Shown piece by piece: positions 24,561 through 32,715 of a DNA stretch of 36,024 bases. A program made the translations under genes and the position numbers. The notes under the pieces were generated by a model, which was not told the DNA's origin, made no database searches, and saw only the letters and a program-made list of their open reading frames with translations. The DNA lies in assembly GCA_021838445.1 (NCBI GenBank), contig JAKCDU010000037.1, forward strand, positions 1-36,024. The letters run 5' to 3'. Every line of letters starts with the position of its first letter. Position 1 is the first letter of the stretch. This DNA comes from Actinomycetes bacterium (lineage in GTDB: Bacteria; Actinomycetota; Acidimicrobiia; Acidimicrobiales; Palsa-688).

Positions 24561-25726
24561 ACGAACTGAGCGGGCGCCTGCCATCGCGCCCGTCGGCGAG
24601 ACCGAGCGGGGAGGACGACGCCGGGGACGGTGACCCATCCGGTGCCACCGAAGACGGAACGGCCGCCCCGGGCGGGGAATGGGCCGCCCGGGGCCGGGTC
24701 GGGCGGGGCGGGGACTGGGCCGCCCGGATCCTCCCCTCATGCCGGTTCCCGGCCCCCGAGGCCGGTCCCGTGGCGCTGGCCGTGTCAGGAGGGCCGGACT
24801 CTCTCGCATTGATGGTGCTGGCCGCCCACGCCGGGCTGACCGGGGTCGTGCTGCACGTGGATCACGGGCTCCGGCCGGGGTCGGGGGCCGAGGCCGCGCT
24901 GGTCGCCGAGGCCGCCGGGAGTTTCGGGTTCGCTTTTCGTGCCGAGCGCGTCCATCTGGCCCCCGGACCCGACCTGGAGGCGCGGGCCCGCCGGGCCCGC
25001 TACTCGGTGCTGCCGGCGGGGGTGCTCACCGGCCACACCATGGACGATCAGGCCGAGACTGTCCTGCTCAACCTCTTGAGGGGGGCCGGGGTGGACGGGT
25101 TGGCGGCCATGCGGGACGCCCCGCCGGCCACCCCGCTCGCCGCCCGGGGCGCAGCCCACCCGCAGGCCCATCGGGACGGGGCCATTCCCACCGTCCGCCG
25201 GCCGCTGCTCGGGATCCGCCGGCATCACACCATGGAGGTCTGCCGCGGGGCGGGACTGGCCCCCTTCGAGGACCCCACCAACGCCGACGGCCGCTACCGG
25301 CGCAACCGGGTCCGAGCCGACCTGATCCCGTTGATGAACGCCATCGCCGAACGCGACGTCGTGCCTCTGCTCGCCCGCCAGGCGAGCGTGATGGGGGCCA
25401 CCGCCGATCTTCTCGACGTCCTGGCCGCAGGTATCGACCCCACCGATGTGGAGGGACTGCGCTCGGCTCCTGCGGTGCTGGCCCAGCGCTCCCTTCGGGC
25501 CTGGCTGCGCTCCGGGGCGGGTCACCATCCCCCCTCGGCGGCCGAGGTGGCCCGGGTGATGGACGTGGTCCACGGGCGCTTCGTCGCCTGCGAGTTGAGT
25601 GGCGGGCGCCGGGTGGCGAGGCGTCGGGGCCGGCTGTCGCTGTCGACCCCCCACCCGCCCCCACCCGGTGCGAGCGACGGGTGGAGCGGAACCCAGGGCG
25701 ACAGGCAAGAGAAGGGAACAGGATGA
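24557..25726 (+). CDS. tilS: tRNA(Ile)-lysidine synthetase
   Basis: The 389-residue enzyme modifies C34 of tRNA-Ile(CAU) to lysidine using ATP and lysine, changing codon reading from AUG to AUA. The PP-loop ATP-pyrophosphatase motif is SGGPDS (77-82), followed by VVLHVDHGLRPGSGAEA, GHTMDDQAETVLLNLLRG and RRPLLGIRR, and by DPTNADGRYRRNRVR, the usual signature near the end of the catalytic domain. The first 65 residues are low-complexity Gly/Asp/Arg/Pro sequence absent from typical TilS. GTG 24557 overlaps the zincin stop; no better start lies closer to the PP-loop. The stop overlaps hpt as ATGA. Confidence 0.93.
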   Translation: MNELSGRLPSRPSARPSGEDDAGDGDPSGATEDGTAAPGGEWAARGRVGRGGDWAARILPSCRFPAPEAGPVALAVSGGPDSLALMVLAAHAGLTGVVLHVDHGLRPGSGAEAALVAEAAGSFGFAFRAERVHLAPGPDLEARARRARYSVLPAGVLTGHTMDDQAETVLLNLLRGAGVDGLAAMRDAPPATPLAARGAAHPQAHRDGAIPTVRRPLLGIRRHHTMEVCRGAGLAPFEDPTNADGRYRRNRVRADLIPLMNAIAERDVVPLLARQASVMGATADLLDVLAAGIDPTDVEGLRSAPAVLAQRSLRAWLRSGAGHHPPSAAEVARVMDVVHGRFVACELSGGRRVARRRGRLSLSTPHPPPPGASDGWSGTQGDRQEKGTG

Positions 25727-26286
25727 TTTCTGCCGATGGATCGGACTTCGTGATCGCCGACAGCTGCATCGGTCGCGTCGTGGTGTCCGAGTCGGACCTG
25801 CAGCGTCGGGTCGCCGAACTGGGACGCACCATCACCGCCGACTACGCCGGGAGGCCCCCTCTCCTGGTGGGGGTCCTGAAGGGGGCGTGCTTCTTCCTGG
25901 CCGATCTGGCCCGCGCCATCGACCTGCCCATCGAGATCGATTTCATGGCGGTTTCGTCCTACGGCAGCGCCACCACCACCAGCGGGGTGGTGCGCATCGT
26001 CAAGGACCTCGACGCCGACCTGACGGAAAGGCACGTGCTCATCGTCGAGGACATAGTCGACTCCGGCCTGACCCTGTCCTACCTGCGGCGCAACCTGCTG
26101 GCCCGCAACCCGGCGTCACTCGAGGTCGTCGCCCTCCTGGTCAAAGAGGGCCTGCAGTCGGTGGATCTCGATCTGGCCTACCAGGGATTCAGCATCCCCC
26201 CCGACTTCGTCATCGGCTACGGCCTGGACGTGGCCGAGAGGTACCGGAACCTGCCGTACCTGGCCACCTACGTCGAGGGCGGTTAG
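25723..26286 (+). CDS. hpt: Hypoxanthine phosphoribosyltransferase
   Basis: The 187-residue purine-salvage enzyme converts hypoxanthine or guanine plus PRPP to IMP or GMP. The PRPP-binding motif is VEDIVDSGLTL (108-118). LLVGVLKGACFFLADL (48-63) and SSYGSATTTSGVVRIVKDLD hold the flexible loop and base-binding Lys. ATG 25723 overlaps the tilS stop by four bases and follows a GAAGGGAACAGG ribosome site. In many actinobacteria ftsH follows here; in this window the next gene is folE. Confidence 0.96.
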   Translation: MISADGSDFVIADSCIGRVVVSESDLQRRVAELGRTITADYAGRPPLLVGVLKGACFFLADLARAIDLPIEIDFMAVSSYGSATTTSGVVRIVKDLDADLTERHVLIVEDIVDSGLTLSYLRRNLLARNPASLEVVALLVKEGLQSVDLDLAYQGFSIPPDFVIGYGLDVAERYRNLPYLATYVEGG

Positions 26287-26300
26287 CCACCCCCGCCCGC

Positions 26301-26306
26301 TACCTT
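26301..26306 (+). promoter_or_regulatory. Possible -10 box (TACCTT) upstream of folE
   Basis: TACCTT lies 59 bases before the folE ATG, just after the hpt stop. No matching -35 is clear, so an internal promoter for the folate genes is only tentative. Confidence 0.25.
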
Positions 26307-26365
26307 GTAGGCGCCCCCGAAAGAGGTTCTGGTCGACGCACCGACCATCGACCGAAAGCGAGTGA

Positions 26366-27001
26366 ATGTTGAGTCCGAACCAGCCCGAGGTGTTACCGCT
26401 CAACGGGAACGGATCGGCAGCGTCGCCCGGCGTGGATCTGGCGCGTATCGAGGCCGCCGTCCGGGAGATCCTGCTGGCCATCGGCGAGGACCCCGACAGG
26501 GACGGCCTGCTCGACACGCCGCGCCGGGTGGCTCGCATGTACAACGAGATCTTCTCGGGCCTGAAGGAGGACCCCGGTGACCATCTCAAGGTGGTGTTCG
26601 AAGCCGACCACGACGAAATGGTCATGGTCAGGGACATACCGATCTACAGCATCTGCGAGCACCATCTGGTCCCCTGGTTCGGTCACGCCCACGTTGCCTA
26701 CATTCCCAACGACGAGGGTCGGATAACCGGGTTGTCCAAGCTGGCCCGCTTGGTCGACGGCTTCAGCCGCCGGCCCCAGGTGCAGGAAAGGCTGACCACC
26801 CAGGTCGCCGACTGCATCCAGTCGGTCCTCGAGCCCCGCGGGGTGCTGGTGGTGGTGGAAGCCGAACACCTCTGCATGGCCATGCGCGGTGTCCGCAAGC
26901 CGGGGGCTATAACGGTCACCTCTGCGGTCAGGGGCCTGATGCGCGACAGCGTCAGCACCCGGACCGAAGCCATGGGTTTCATACAGGCTGGTCGCCGATA
27001 G
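26366..27001 (+). CDS. folE: GTP cyclohydrolase I
   Basis: The 211-residue enzyme converts GTP to 7,8-dihydroneopterin triphosphate, the first step of folate synthesis. Zinc ligands Cys97 (ICEHHLVPW), His100 and Cys170 ([11 protein letters not shown]) are all present, as is the [27 protein letters not shown] core. ATG 26366 gives a short variable N-terminus of about 22 residues before homology. It is separated from hpt by 79 bases and from folP by 56. Confidence 0.96.
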   Translation: MLSPNQPEVLPLNGNGSAASPGVDLARIEAAVREILLAIGEDPDRDGLLDTPRRVARMYNEIFSGLKEDPGDHLKVVFEADHDEMVMVRDIPIYSICEHHLVPWFGHAHVAYIPNDEGRITGLSKLARLVDGFSRRPQVQERLTTQVADCIQSVLEPRGVLVVVEAEHLCMAMRGVRKPGAITVTSAVRGLMRDSVSTRTEAMGFIQAGRR

Positions 27002-27045
27002 TGGATTGACCCCCCGAACCGCAGGTCCGGCGGTTCCCGCCCCGG

Positions 27046-27051
27046 TACTCT
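27046..27051 (+). promoter_or_regulatory. -10 box (TACTCT) of folP
   Basis: TACTCT is followed by six bases (GGCCCA) and the GTG start of folP at 27058; no ribosome site is present. This implies an internal leaderless promoter within the folate block. Confidence 0.5.
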
Positions 27052-27057
27052 GGCCCA

Positions 27058-27879
27058 GTGGCCCTGGTGATGGGCGTCCTCAACGTGACGCCCGATTCTT
27101 TTTCTGACGGTGGCCGGTGGCTGAGTCCCGAGTCGGCCGTCGTCCACGCTGAGCAGATGATCCGGGACGGGGCCGACATCATCGACGTGGGCGGGGAATC
27201 CACCCGACCGGGCGCCGCGCCGGTCGAGGACTCCGAGGAGTTGCGCCGGGTCATGCCGGTCATCGAGGCGCTCGCTGGGAGGGTCAAGGTCTCGGTGGAC
27301 ACCCGCAAGGAGGTCGTGGCGCGTGCCGCAGTGGCGGCCGGGGCGACCCTGATCAACGACGTTTCAGCCACCCTGTGGCCCGTCGCCGCCGAGACCGGCG
27401 CCGGCTGGGTGGCCATGCACATGCCCGCCGACCCGCTGGTCATGGCCCAACACGCCACCTACGACGACGTCGTGAGCGAGGTCAGGGACTTCCTCGTGGC
27501 CCGAGCGGAGAAGGCCGCGGCCGCCGGGGTCGAGGAGATCTGGATCGATCCTGGCATCGGCTTCGCCAAGACCGCCGAGCACAACCTGGCGCTCCTCCAC
27601 CGCCTCGACGTGCTGGTAGGCACGGGCTGGCCGGTACTGGTCGGGACCAGCCGCAAATCCTTCCTGGGGCGTATCGCCGGGTCCCCCCTGGAGGTCTCCG
27701 ACCGGCTGGAACCGAGCGTCGCCACCGCAGCCTGGGCCGCCCTGGAGGGCGCCGCCATGGTCCGGGTTCACGACGTGCGGCCCACCCGAATGGCCATGGA
27801 ACTGGCCGGGCCGACGACGCGACGGCCGGTCGCGAAGGGGCGAAGCGACCGATGCGATGCAGTAGGAGGGTTGGCGTGA
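27058..27879 (+). CDS. folP: Dihydropteroate synthase
   Basis: The 273-residue TIM-barrel enzyme condenses p-aminobenzoate with hydroxymethyl-dihydropterin pyrophosphate. The family signatures are MGVLNVTPDSFSDGG (4-18), DIIDVGGESTRPGA and VGTSRKSFLGRI near the end. It starts directly at MALVMGVLNVT with a GTG apparently at the transcript 5' end. The last 20 residues (RRPVAKGRSDRCDAVGG) are an Arg-rich tail beyond the fold. The stop overlaps the phosphatase-like gene by four bases (GTGA). Confidence 0.96.
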   Translation: MALVMGVLNVTPDSFSDGGRWLSPESAVVHAEQMIRDGADIIDVGGESTRPGAAPVEDSEELRRVMPVIEALAGRVKVSVDTRKEVVARAAVAAGATLINDVSATLWPVAAETGAGWVAMHMPADPLVMAQHATYDDVVSEVRDFLVARAEKAAAAGVEEIWIDPGIGFAKTAEHNLALLHRLDVLVGTGWPVLVGTSRKSFLGRIAGSPLEVSDRLEPSVATAAWAALEGAAMVRVHDVRPTRMAMELAGPTTRRPVAKGRSDRCDAVGGLA

Positions 27880-28403
27880 AGGGTAAGTGGGCCAAGGGGA
27901 TTCCGCCGCGCTTCTTCGCGTGGATCATCAAAGGCAAGTTGGCGGTCAGCGAACGCCCGGGGGGCTACGCCCGCAACCATCGCAAGGTGCGCCGCCAGGA
28001 GGAGATCCTCTGGCTGAGAGGTGAGGGCTTCACCCGTATCGTCTCGCTCCTGCCCTCCCCGCACAACCTTCACGCTTACGACGAGCTCGGCGTCACCTGG
28101 TCGCACGTGCCCTTCGGTCCCCACGACGACGCCGGGGCGGTGCTCGGCGAGTTGTACATCCAGCTCAGGGACTGGCTGAGCGCCGGTGAGCGCATACTGA
28201 TCCATCAGGAGGAGCTGGGCGACCGTCTCATGGGCGTGGTGGCCGGGTACCTGAGGTGGTCGGGAATGGTGCCGAGCGGGCCCAAAGCCATAGCCATCGT
28301 CGAGCGGATCCTGGGACGCCAGATGGGGCCGGCCGGCCGCCAGATCGTGGCCCTGGTCCCCAACATCGTAGGCAGCGCCCCGGAGCCGGCCGCGGCCGAA
28401 TAG
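27876..28403 (+). CDS. Dual-specificity-phosphatase-like protein lacking the catalytic Cys
   Basis: The 175-residue protein is patterned like the cysteine-phosphatase fold: GFTRIVSLLPSPHNLHAYDE (51-70), a GVTWSHVPFGPHDD strand/acid loop (72-85), an amphipathic helix, then ILIHQEELGDRLMGVVAGYL (107-126), and a final helix (PKAIAIVERIL). The last motif matches the HC-x5-R loop in position and spacing (His110, Arg117), but Cys is replaced by Gln111, so phosphatase catalysis is not expected. The basic N-terminus (KGKWAKGIPPRFFAWIIKGK) is distinctive. GTG 27876 overlaps the folP stop and follows TAGGAGGG. It may be a binding or regulatory pseudo-enzyme in the folate operon; function unknown, fold inferred by eye. 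Confidence 0.7.
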   Translation: MKGKWAKGIPPRFFAWIIKGKLAVSERPGGYARNHRKVRRQEEILWLRGEGFTRIVSLLPSPHNLHAYDELGVTWSHVPFGPHDDAGAVLGELYIQLRDWLSAGERILIHQEELGDRLMGVVAGYLRWSGMVPSGPKAIAIVERILGRQMGPAGRQIVALVPNIVGSAPEPAAAE

Positions 28404-28413
28404 GGGCTGTCCA

Positions 28414-28833
28414 GTGACCGACAGCATCGAGTTGCGAGGGCTGCGCGTCGTGGGCCGCCACGGCGTCCTGGCCGAGGAGCACCAGCGGGCCCAGCCTTTC
28501 GAAGTGGACCTGGACCTCGAAGTGGACCTCCACCGGCCCGGCCGCAGCGACGCCCTGGCCGACACCGTCGACTATGGAAGCGTCACCGCGGCCGTCGCCG
28601 ACGTGGTCGCCGGCGAGCACTGCCAGCTCCTCGAGCGTCTGGCCGAGCGGATCGCCGTGGCCGCGTGGCGCAGCAGCGGCGGTGACGGGGGTGGGGTCCG
28701 CTCGGTGACGGTGACGGTGCGCAAGCTACGTCCCCCTGTGCCGCACGACCTGGCCTCGGCCGGGGTTCGCATCCACCGCCAAAGCCGCGAGTTGAGCAGC
28801 GACGAGCCCCCGGTTACTAGTCTCCCCGCCTGA
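28414..28833 (+). CDS. folB: Dihydroneopterin aldolase
   Basis: The 139-residue enzyme cleaves 7,8-dihydroneopterin to hydroxymethyl-dihydropterin and glycolaldehyde. It begins IELRGLRVVGRHGVLAEEH with the family Glu/His pair and contains FEVDLDLEVDL, DTVDYGSVTAAV and LLERLAERIA, with the Lys-containing VTVTVRKLRPPVP strand. GTG 28414 follows an AGGGG ribosome site ten bases after the preceding stop. A C-terminal tail of about 20 residues (RIHRQSRELSSDEPPVTSLP) goes beyond the usual end. The stop overlaps folK by one base (TGATG). Confidence 0.94.
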   Translation: MTDSIELRGLRVVGRHGVLAEEHQRAQPFEVDLDLEVDLHRPGRSDALADTVDYGSVTAAVADVVAGEHCQLLERLAERIAVAAWRSSGGDGGGVRSVTVTVRKLRPPVPHDLASAGVRIHRQSRELSSDEPPVTSLPA

Positions 28834-29414
28834 TGCCGGCGCGCCGATCCCGCTCGCAGCCCAACCCTCCTCCTCCCCGCCGCCGGCAGCCCCGGCCCGG
28901 CGACGCGCCGGCGCGTCCGACGGCCGAGAGCGCCCTGCAGGAGCGGCGCCAACCACGTACCCCGGTACGGGCCTTCCTCGGTCTCGGCTCCAACCTGGGT
29001 GACCGCCGGGCCTACCTCAAGGCCGCCATCGACCGGCTTCCCCACGTGGTGGCCGTATCGCAGCTCTACGAGACCGACCCGGTCGGCGGCCCACCCGGCC
29101 AGGGAGCCTTCCTGAATTGCGTGGTGGAGCTGCGCACCGCCCTCACCCCGCGTGAGCTGCTCGCCGAGGCTCAAGCGGCGGAGGCGGCGGCCGCCCGCCT
29201 GCGAATCGAGAGGTGGGGGCCGCGCACCCTTGACGTCGACGTCCTGCTCGTCGGCGACGACGTGGTCGAAGAGGCCGACCTGGTCGTCCCCCACCCCCGC
29301 ATGTGGGAGCGAGGTTTCGTGCTGGTGCCGCTAGCCGACCTGGCCCCCGAGCTGGTCGTCGGGTACCTCTCGTCGGACATCGGACGAGGGGTGCGGCGCG
29401 TCGGGGGTCTGTAG
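28833..29414 (+). CDS. folK: Hydroxymethyl-dihydropterin pyrophosphokinase
   Basis: The 193-residue kinase transfers pyrophosphate from ATP to 6-hydroxymethyl-7,8-dihydropterin, making the substrate of FolP. The core begins at AFLGLGSNLGDRRAYL (47-62) and includes SQLYETDPVGGPPGQGAFLN and the signature RWGPRTLDVDVLL. The first 46 residues are a Pro/Arg-rich, probably disordered extension not found in typical FolK. No in-frame start lies nearer the core, and the ATG overlaps the folB stop, so the extension appears genuinely translated. Confidence 0.94.
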   Translation: MPARRSRSQPNPPPPRRRQPRPGDAPARPTAESALQERRQPRTPVRAFLGLGSNLGDRRAYLKAAIDRLPHVVAVSQLYETDPVGGPPGQGAFLNCVVELRTALTPRELLAEAQAAEAAAARLRIERWGPRTLDVDVLLVGDDVVEEADLVVPHPRMWERGFVLVPLADLAPELVVGYLSSDIGRGVRRVGGL

Positions 29415-29530
29415 CCACCTGCCGTCACCTCCTCGACTTCCTCGTCGTTCTTGCCGACCGGGTGACGTCACCTTGCGGACCGGTGACGACAGCCGCCGGG
29501 GCGGCCGTGGCCGAACCGACGACGGGTGGC

Positions 29531-29536
29531 TATCCT
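29531..29536 (+). promoter_or_regulatory. Possible -10 box (TATCCT) upstream of panC
   Basis: TATCCT in the 176-bp folK-panC gap predicts transcription from about 29543, giving a 48-base leader before the proposed TTG start. No clear -35. Confidence 0.3.
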
Positions 29537-29590
29537 GGCGCCGTTACGAACGGCACCCCCGGTGGGGCCGGAACGTGGAAAGGCCCCAGG

Positions 29591-30523
29591 TTGCCCGTCG
29601 AAGTGATCCAGCAGATGGCAGTCTGGCGCGAGCGGTTGGACGCCTGCCGCCGGGAAGCGGCATGGTCCGAGTCGGCGGCCACCGGCCCATCCGGCGGTCC
29701 CGTCGCCCTGACATCGCACATCGGGTTGGTTCCGACCATGGGGGCCCTGCACGCCGGGCACATGTCGCTGATCCGTAGGGCGGCGGGGGAGTGCGGGCCC
29801 GCCGGCCGGGTGGCGGTGACGATCTATGTCAACCCCCTCCAGTTCGGGGCCGGGGAGGACCTGGAGTCCTATCCCCGCCAGCTCGAGACCGACCTGGAAC
29901 GAGCCGAAGAGGCCGGCGCCCACCTGGTCTTCGCCCCCGCGGTGGAGGACATGTGGCCCGACGCCCCCGCCACCACCGTCGCGGTGAGCGGTCTGACCGC
30001 GGACATGGAGGGGGAGAGGCGCCCCGGCCACTTCGATGGGGTCACGACCATCGTCGCCAAGCTCCTCTGCCTGACCGGAGCCTGCTGGGCCTACTTCGGC
30101 GAGAAGGACTACCAGCAGCTGGCGGTGGTCCGCCGCATGGTCGGTGATCTCGGGCTACCGGTCGAGTTGATCGGCTGTCCCACCGTCAGAGACGTCGACG
30201 GGCTGGCCCTCTCCAGCCGCAACGCCTACCTGTCGGCCGAGGAGCGGGCCGTGGCCCCCAACCTCTACTACGCGCTGCTCGCCGGGAAGCGGGCCATAGA
30301 AGACGACGGCATCGACGACCCCGCCGGCGTGGAGAAGGTCATGGCCGAGTCCCTGGGCCGGCACGCCCCGTTCCACCTGGACTACGCCAGGGTCGCTTCA
30401 CCATCCGACCTGACCCGCCCGGCCCGCATCGGTAGCGAGGTTCGGCTCTTCATGGCCGCCCGCCTGGGCCGGACCCGCCTGATCGACAACGTGGACGCCA
30501 ACCCACCGGCGGACGACCGGTGA
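29591..30523 (+). CDS. panC: Pantothenate synthetase (pantoate-beta-alanine ligase), TTG start
   Basis: The 310-residue enzyme joins pantoate and beta-alanine using ATP. It has GLVPTMGALHAGHMSLIRRA (with His54 and His57 of the HxGH motif), TIYVNPLQFGAGEDLESYPR, YFGEKDYQQLAVVRRM and LALSSRNAYLSAEER. The open frame extends to 29303, but the extra part overlaps folK and has no homology. I chose TTG 29591 because VEVIQQMAVWRERL aligns with the usual N-terminal strand and helix, and GGAAAGG sits upstream; GTG 29603 and ATG 29615 are alternatives. The loop between residues 20 and 42 is longer than usual. panD follows and supplies beta-alanine. Confidence 0.94.
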   Translation: MPVEVIQQMAVWRERLDACRREAAWSESAATGPSGGPVALTSHIGLVPTMGALHAGHMSLIRRAAGECGPAGRVAVTIYVNPLQFGAGEDLESYPRQLETDLERAEEAGAHLVFAPAVEDMWPDAPATTVAVSGLTADMEGERRPGHFDGVTTIVAKLLCLTGACWAYFGEKDYQQLAVVRRMVGDLGLPVELIGCPTVRDVDGLALSSRNAYLSAEERAVAPNLYYALLAGKRAIEDDGIDDPAGVEKVMAESLGRHAPFHLDYARVASPSDLTRPARIGSEVRLFMAARLGRTRLIDNVDANPPADDR

Positions 30524-30569
30524 CCCGCTGCCGTTCGGCGAGGTCCGAACCCAACTCTGAGGGAGACAA

Positions 30570-31037
30570 ATGATGCGCCGCCGCATGATGAAGTCGAAGA
30601 TCCACCGGGCCACCGTGACCGAGGCCGACCTCAACTACATCGGGTCGATCAGCATCGACCCCGAGCTGATGCGAGTCGCCGACATTCTCGAGAACGAGCA
30701 GGTGGCCGTCCTCGATATCGACAACGGGGCGCGTTTCGAGACTTACGCCATCGTCGGTCAGCCGGGCCAGATCTGCCTCAACGGGGCGGCGGCGCGCCTG
30801 GTCCAGCCCGGGGACAAGGTCATCGTCCTCACCTATGCCGACTACGAGCCCTCGGAGCTCGAGACCTACGAGGCGACCGTGGTGCACGTCGACCAGTGGA
30901 ACCGACAGGTTCCCGCCGACGCCGTCGTCGACGGTCGCACCTGGCGGGGCCGACCGGCGTCGCCGGCCCCCCCGGCTGGCGCGCCCCACAGCCCGAGCCC
31001 GTCGGGCTCCGCCCGGCCCGCGCCTCAGACGGCGTAG
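30570..31037 (+). CDS. panD: Aspartate 1-decarboxylase (pyruvoyl enzyme)
   Basis: The 155-residue proenzyme makes beta-alanine from aspartate. Self-cleavage between Gly25 and Ser26 in LNYIGSISID creates the pyruvoyl group. KSKIHRATVTEADL, GARFETYAIVG, CLNGAAARLVQPGDKVIVL and YADY complete the fold. The last 35-40 residues are a Pro/Ala/Ser-rich tail absent from the E. coli enzyme but common in actinobacteria. ATG 30570 has GAGGGAG seven bases upstream; the initial MMRRRMM gives several possible Met starts with no effect on the fold. Confidence 0.96.
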   Translation: MMRRRMMKSKIHRATVTEADLNYIGSISIDPELMRVADILENEQVAVLDIDNGARFETYAIVGQPGQICLNGAAARLVQPGDKVIVLTYADYEPSELETYEATVVHVDQWNRQVPADAVVDGRTWRGRPASPAPPAGAPHSPSPSGSARPAPQTA

Positions 31038-31046
31038 CGACCGCCC

Positions 31047-32657
31047 GTGGACAAGACGGCGCAGGCCCGCTCCGCCACGGGTCCTGGCGCGGCCCCGGCG
31101 ACGCCGACAGACCTCGATCTGCTCGTCGTGGGCAGCGGCGTGGCTGGCCTGACCGCGGCCCTGCGGGCCCGGGCCGTCGAACCCGGTCTGCGGGTCGGGC
31201 TCATATCCAAGCACCGCCTGGCCGATTCGGCGACGGGGTGGGCCCAGGGCGGCCTGGCTGCGGTGCTCGGCTCTGACGAGGCCGCCGCCGACGGGAGCGA
31301 CACGCCCGAACGCCACGCCGCCGACACCATCCGGGCCGCCTGCGGACTGGCCGACCACGAGGCAGTAGACGTGCTGGTGAGGGAGGGTCCGCAACGGCTA
31401 CGGGACCTCGCCGCCCTCGGCGCCTTCTTCGATCGCGACCGGGCCGGTCGCTGGCTGCTGTCGCGCGAAGCCGGGCACTCGGCGGCCCGGGTGGTCCACG
31501 CCGGCGGCGCAGCGACCGGCGCCGAGGTGGAGCGGGCTCTCATCGAGGTGGTACGGGCCACCGTGGACACCGTGGTCGAGGAGTGCTCGGCGCTGGACCT
31601 CGTGATCGACGGGGGCCGCTGCGTCGGGGTCGTCACCTCCAAGGGTCCGATTCGGTCCCGCCACACCGTGGTCGCCACGGGCGGCTCCGGGCAGCTCTAC
31701 CCGGTGACGACCAACCCCCCCGAGGCCACCGCCGACGGCCTGGCCATGGCCATCCGGGCCGGTGCGGCCGTCGCCGACATCGAGTTCGTGCAGTTCCACC
31801 CCACGGCATTGAACATCGAGGGATGGGAGGGGCCCCGCCTCCTGCTCAGCGAAGCGCTGAGGGGCGAAGGGGCCCTCCTGCGCGACGACCGCGGCGAGCG
31901 GTTCGTGGACGAGCTGCTGCCGAGGGACGTGGTGGCGGCGGCCATCGCCACCCGGGGCGGAGCTTGGCTCGATCTGACGCCGGTGGAGGACTTCGAAACC
32001 CGCTTCCCGACCCTGGCCCAGGCGGTGCGGGCGGCCGGTCTCGACCCGGCCGGCGACCGCCTCCCGGTGGCGCCGGCGGCCCACTATCACTGCGGCGGCA
32101 TCATGACCGACCTGTCCGGCGCCACCACCTTGCCGGGCCTGTGGGCCGCCGGCGAGGTGGCCTGCACCGGCATCCACGGGGCCAACCGCCTGGCCTCCAA
32201 CTCCCTCGTGGAGGGACTGGTCATGGCGACCCGCGCCGTCGACGCCTTGGCCGCCGGGCGGGACGGACCGCAGCCCACGGGGGCTCTACGGGCCCTTCTG
32301 GAGCCCGAACCGCCCCGTCCCGGGTCGGTGCCCGTCCGCTGCATGGCTGCCCCTCGGCGTCCCGTGATCCGACCCGGCGCAGGCGACCCCGGGGGGGTTC
32401 TCGGCGCTCTCCGCGAGTGCATGTCGAGCGGGGCGGGCGTCGAGCGGTCAGCCGCCTCGCTGGATGCCGCCGGGTCGCAGCTCGAGAGGTTGGCCGCGAC
32501 GGGGGTCCCCGCCGGCGAGGCGGCCAACCTCTTGACCGTGGCCCGGGCCCTGGTCGCGGCCGCCACGGCCCGCACCGAGAGCCGGGGTGGCCACCGCCGT
32601 CGGGATCATCCGTCCACCGACGCCAGGTTGTCGCTTAGGTTCGTGCAGTGGCAGTGA
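31047..32657 (+). CDS. nadB: L-aspartate oxidase
   Basis: The 536-residue flavoprotein oxidises L-aspartate to iminoaspartate for quinolinate synthesis. The FAD-binding GSGVAGLTAAL (29-39) is preceded by a Thr/Pro/Ala-rich lead. Family segments ADSATGWAQGGLAAVLG, IEFVQFHPTALNI, HYHCGGIMTD and GIHGANRLASNSLVEGLVMA are present. A GTG at 31047 begins nine bases after panD; the ribosome site is weak. No nadA (quinolinate synthase) lies between it and nadC or elsewhere in the window, so that partner must be encoded outside. Confidence 0.95.
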   Translation: MDKTAQARSATGPGAAPATPTDLDLLVVGSGVAGLTAALRARAVEPGLRVGLISKHRLADSATGWAQGGLAAVLGSDEAAADGSDTPERHAADTIRAACGLADHEAVDVLVREGPQRLRDLAALGAFFDRDRAGRWLLSREAGHSAARVVHAGGAATGAEVERALIEVVRATVDTVVEECSALDLVIDGGRCVGVVTSKGPIRSRHTVVATGGSGQLYPVTTNPPEATADGLAMAIRAGAAVADIEFVQFHPTALNIEGWEGPRLLLSEALRGEGALLRDDRGERFVDELLPRDVVAAAIATRGGAWLDLTPVEDFETRFPTLAQAVRAAGLDPAGDRLPVAPAAHYHCGGIMTDLSGATTLPGLWAAGEVACTGIHGANRLASNSLVEGLVMATRAVDALAAGRDGPQPTGALRALLEPEPPRPGSVPVRCMAAPRRPVIRPGAGDPGGVLGALRECMSSGAGVERSAASLDAAGSQLERLAATGVPAGEAANLLTVARALVAAATARTESRGGHRRRDHPSTDARLSLRFVQWQ

Positions 32658-32715
32658 GGGAACCGGCGCCGGTACCGGCCAGGGAACCAAGACGACCGAC
32701 GGGCAGGGGGCAGGT

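Noticed and set aside
24679-25722. Open frame fused in front of hpt
   Set aside because: It overlaps tilS in another frame and is Arg/Pro/Gly-rich without homology; hpt begins at the ATG in the tilS stop overlap.
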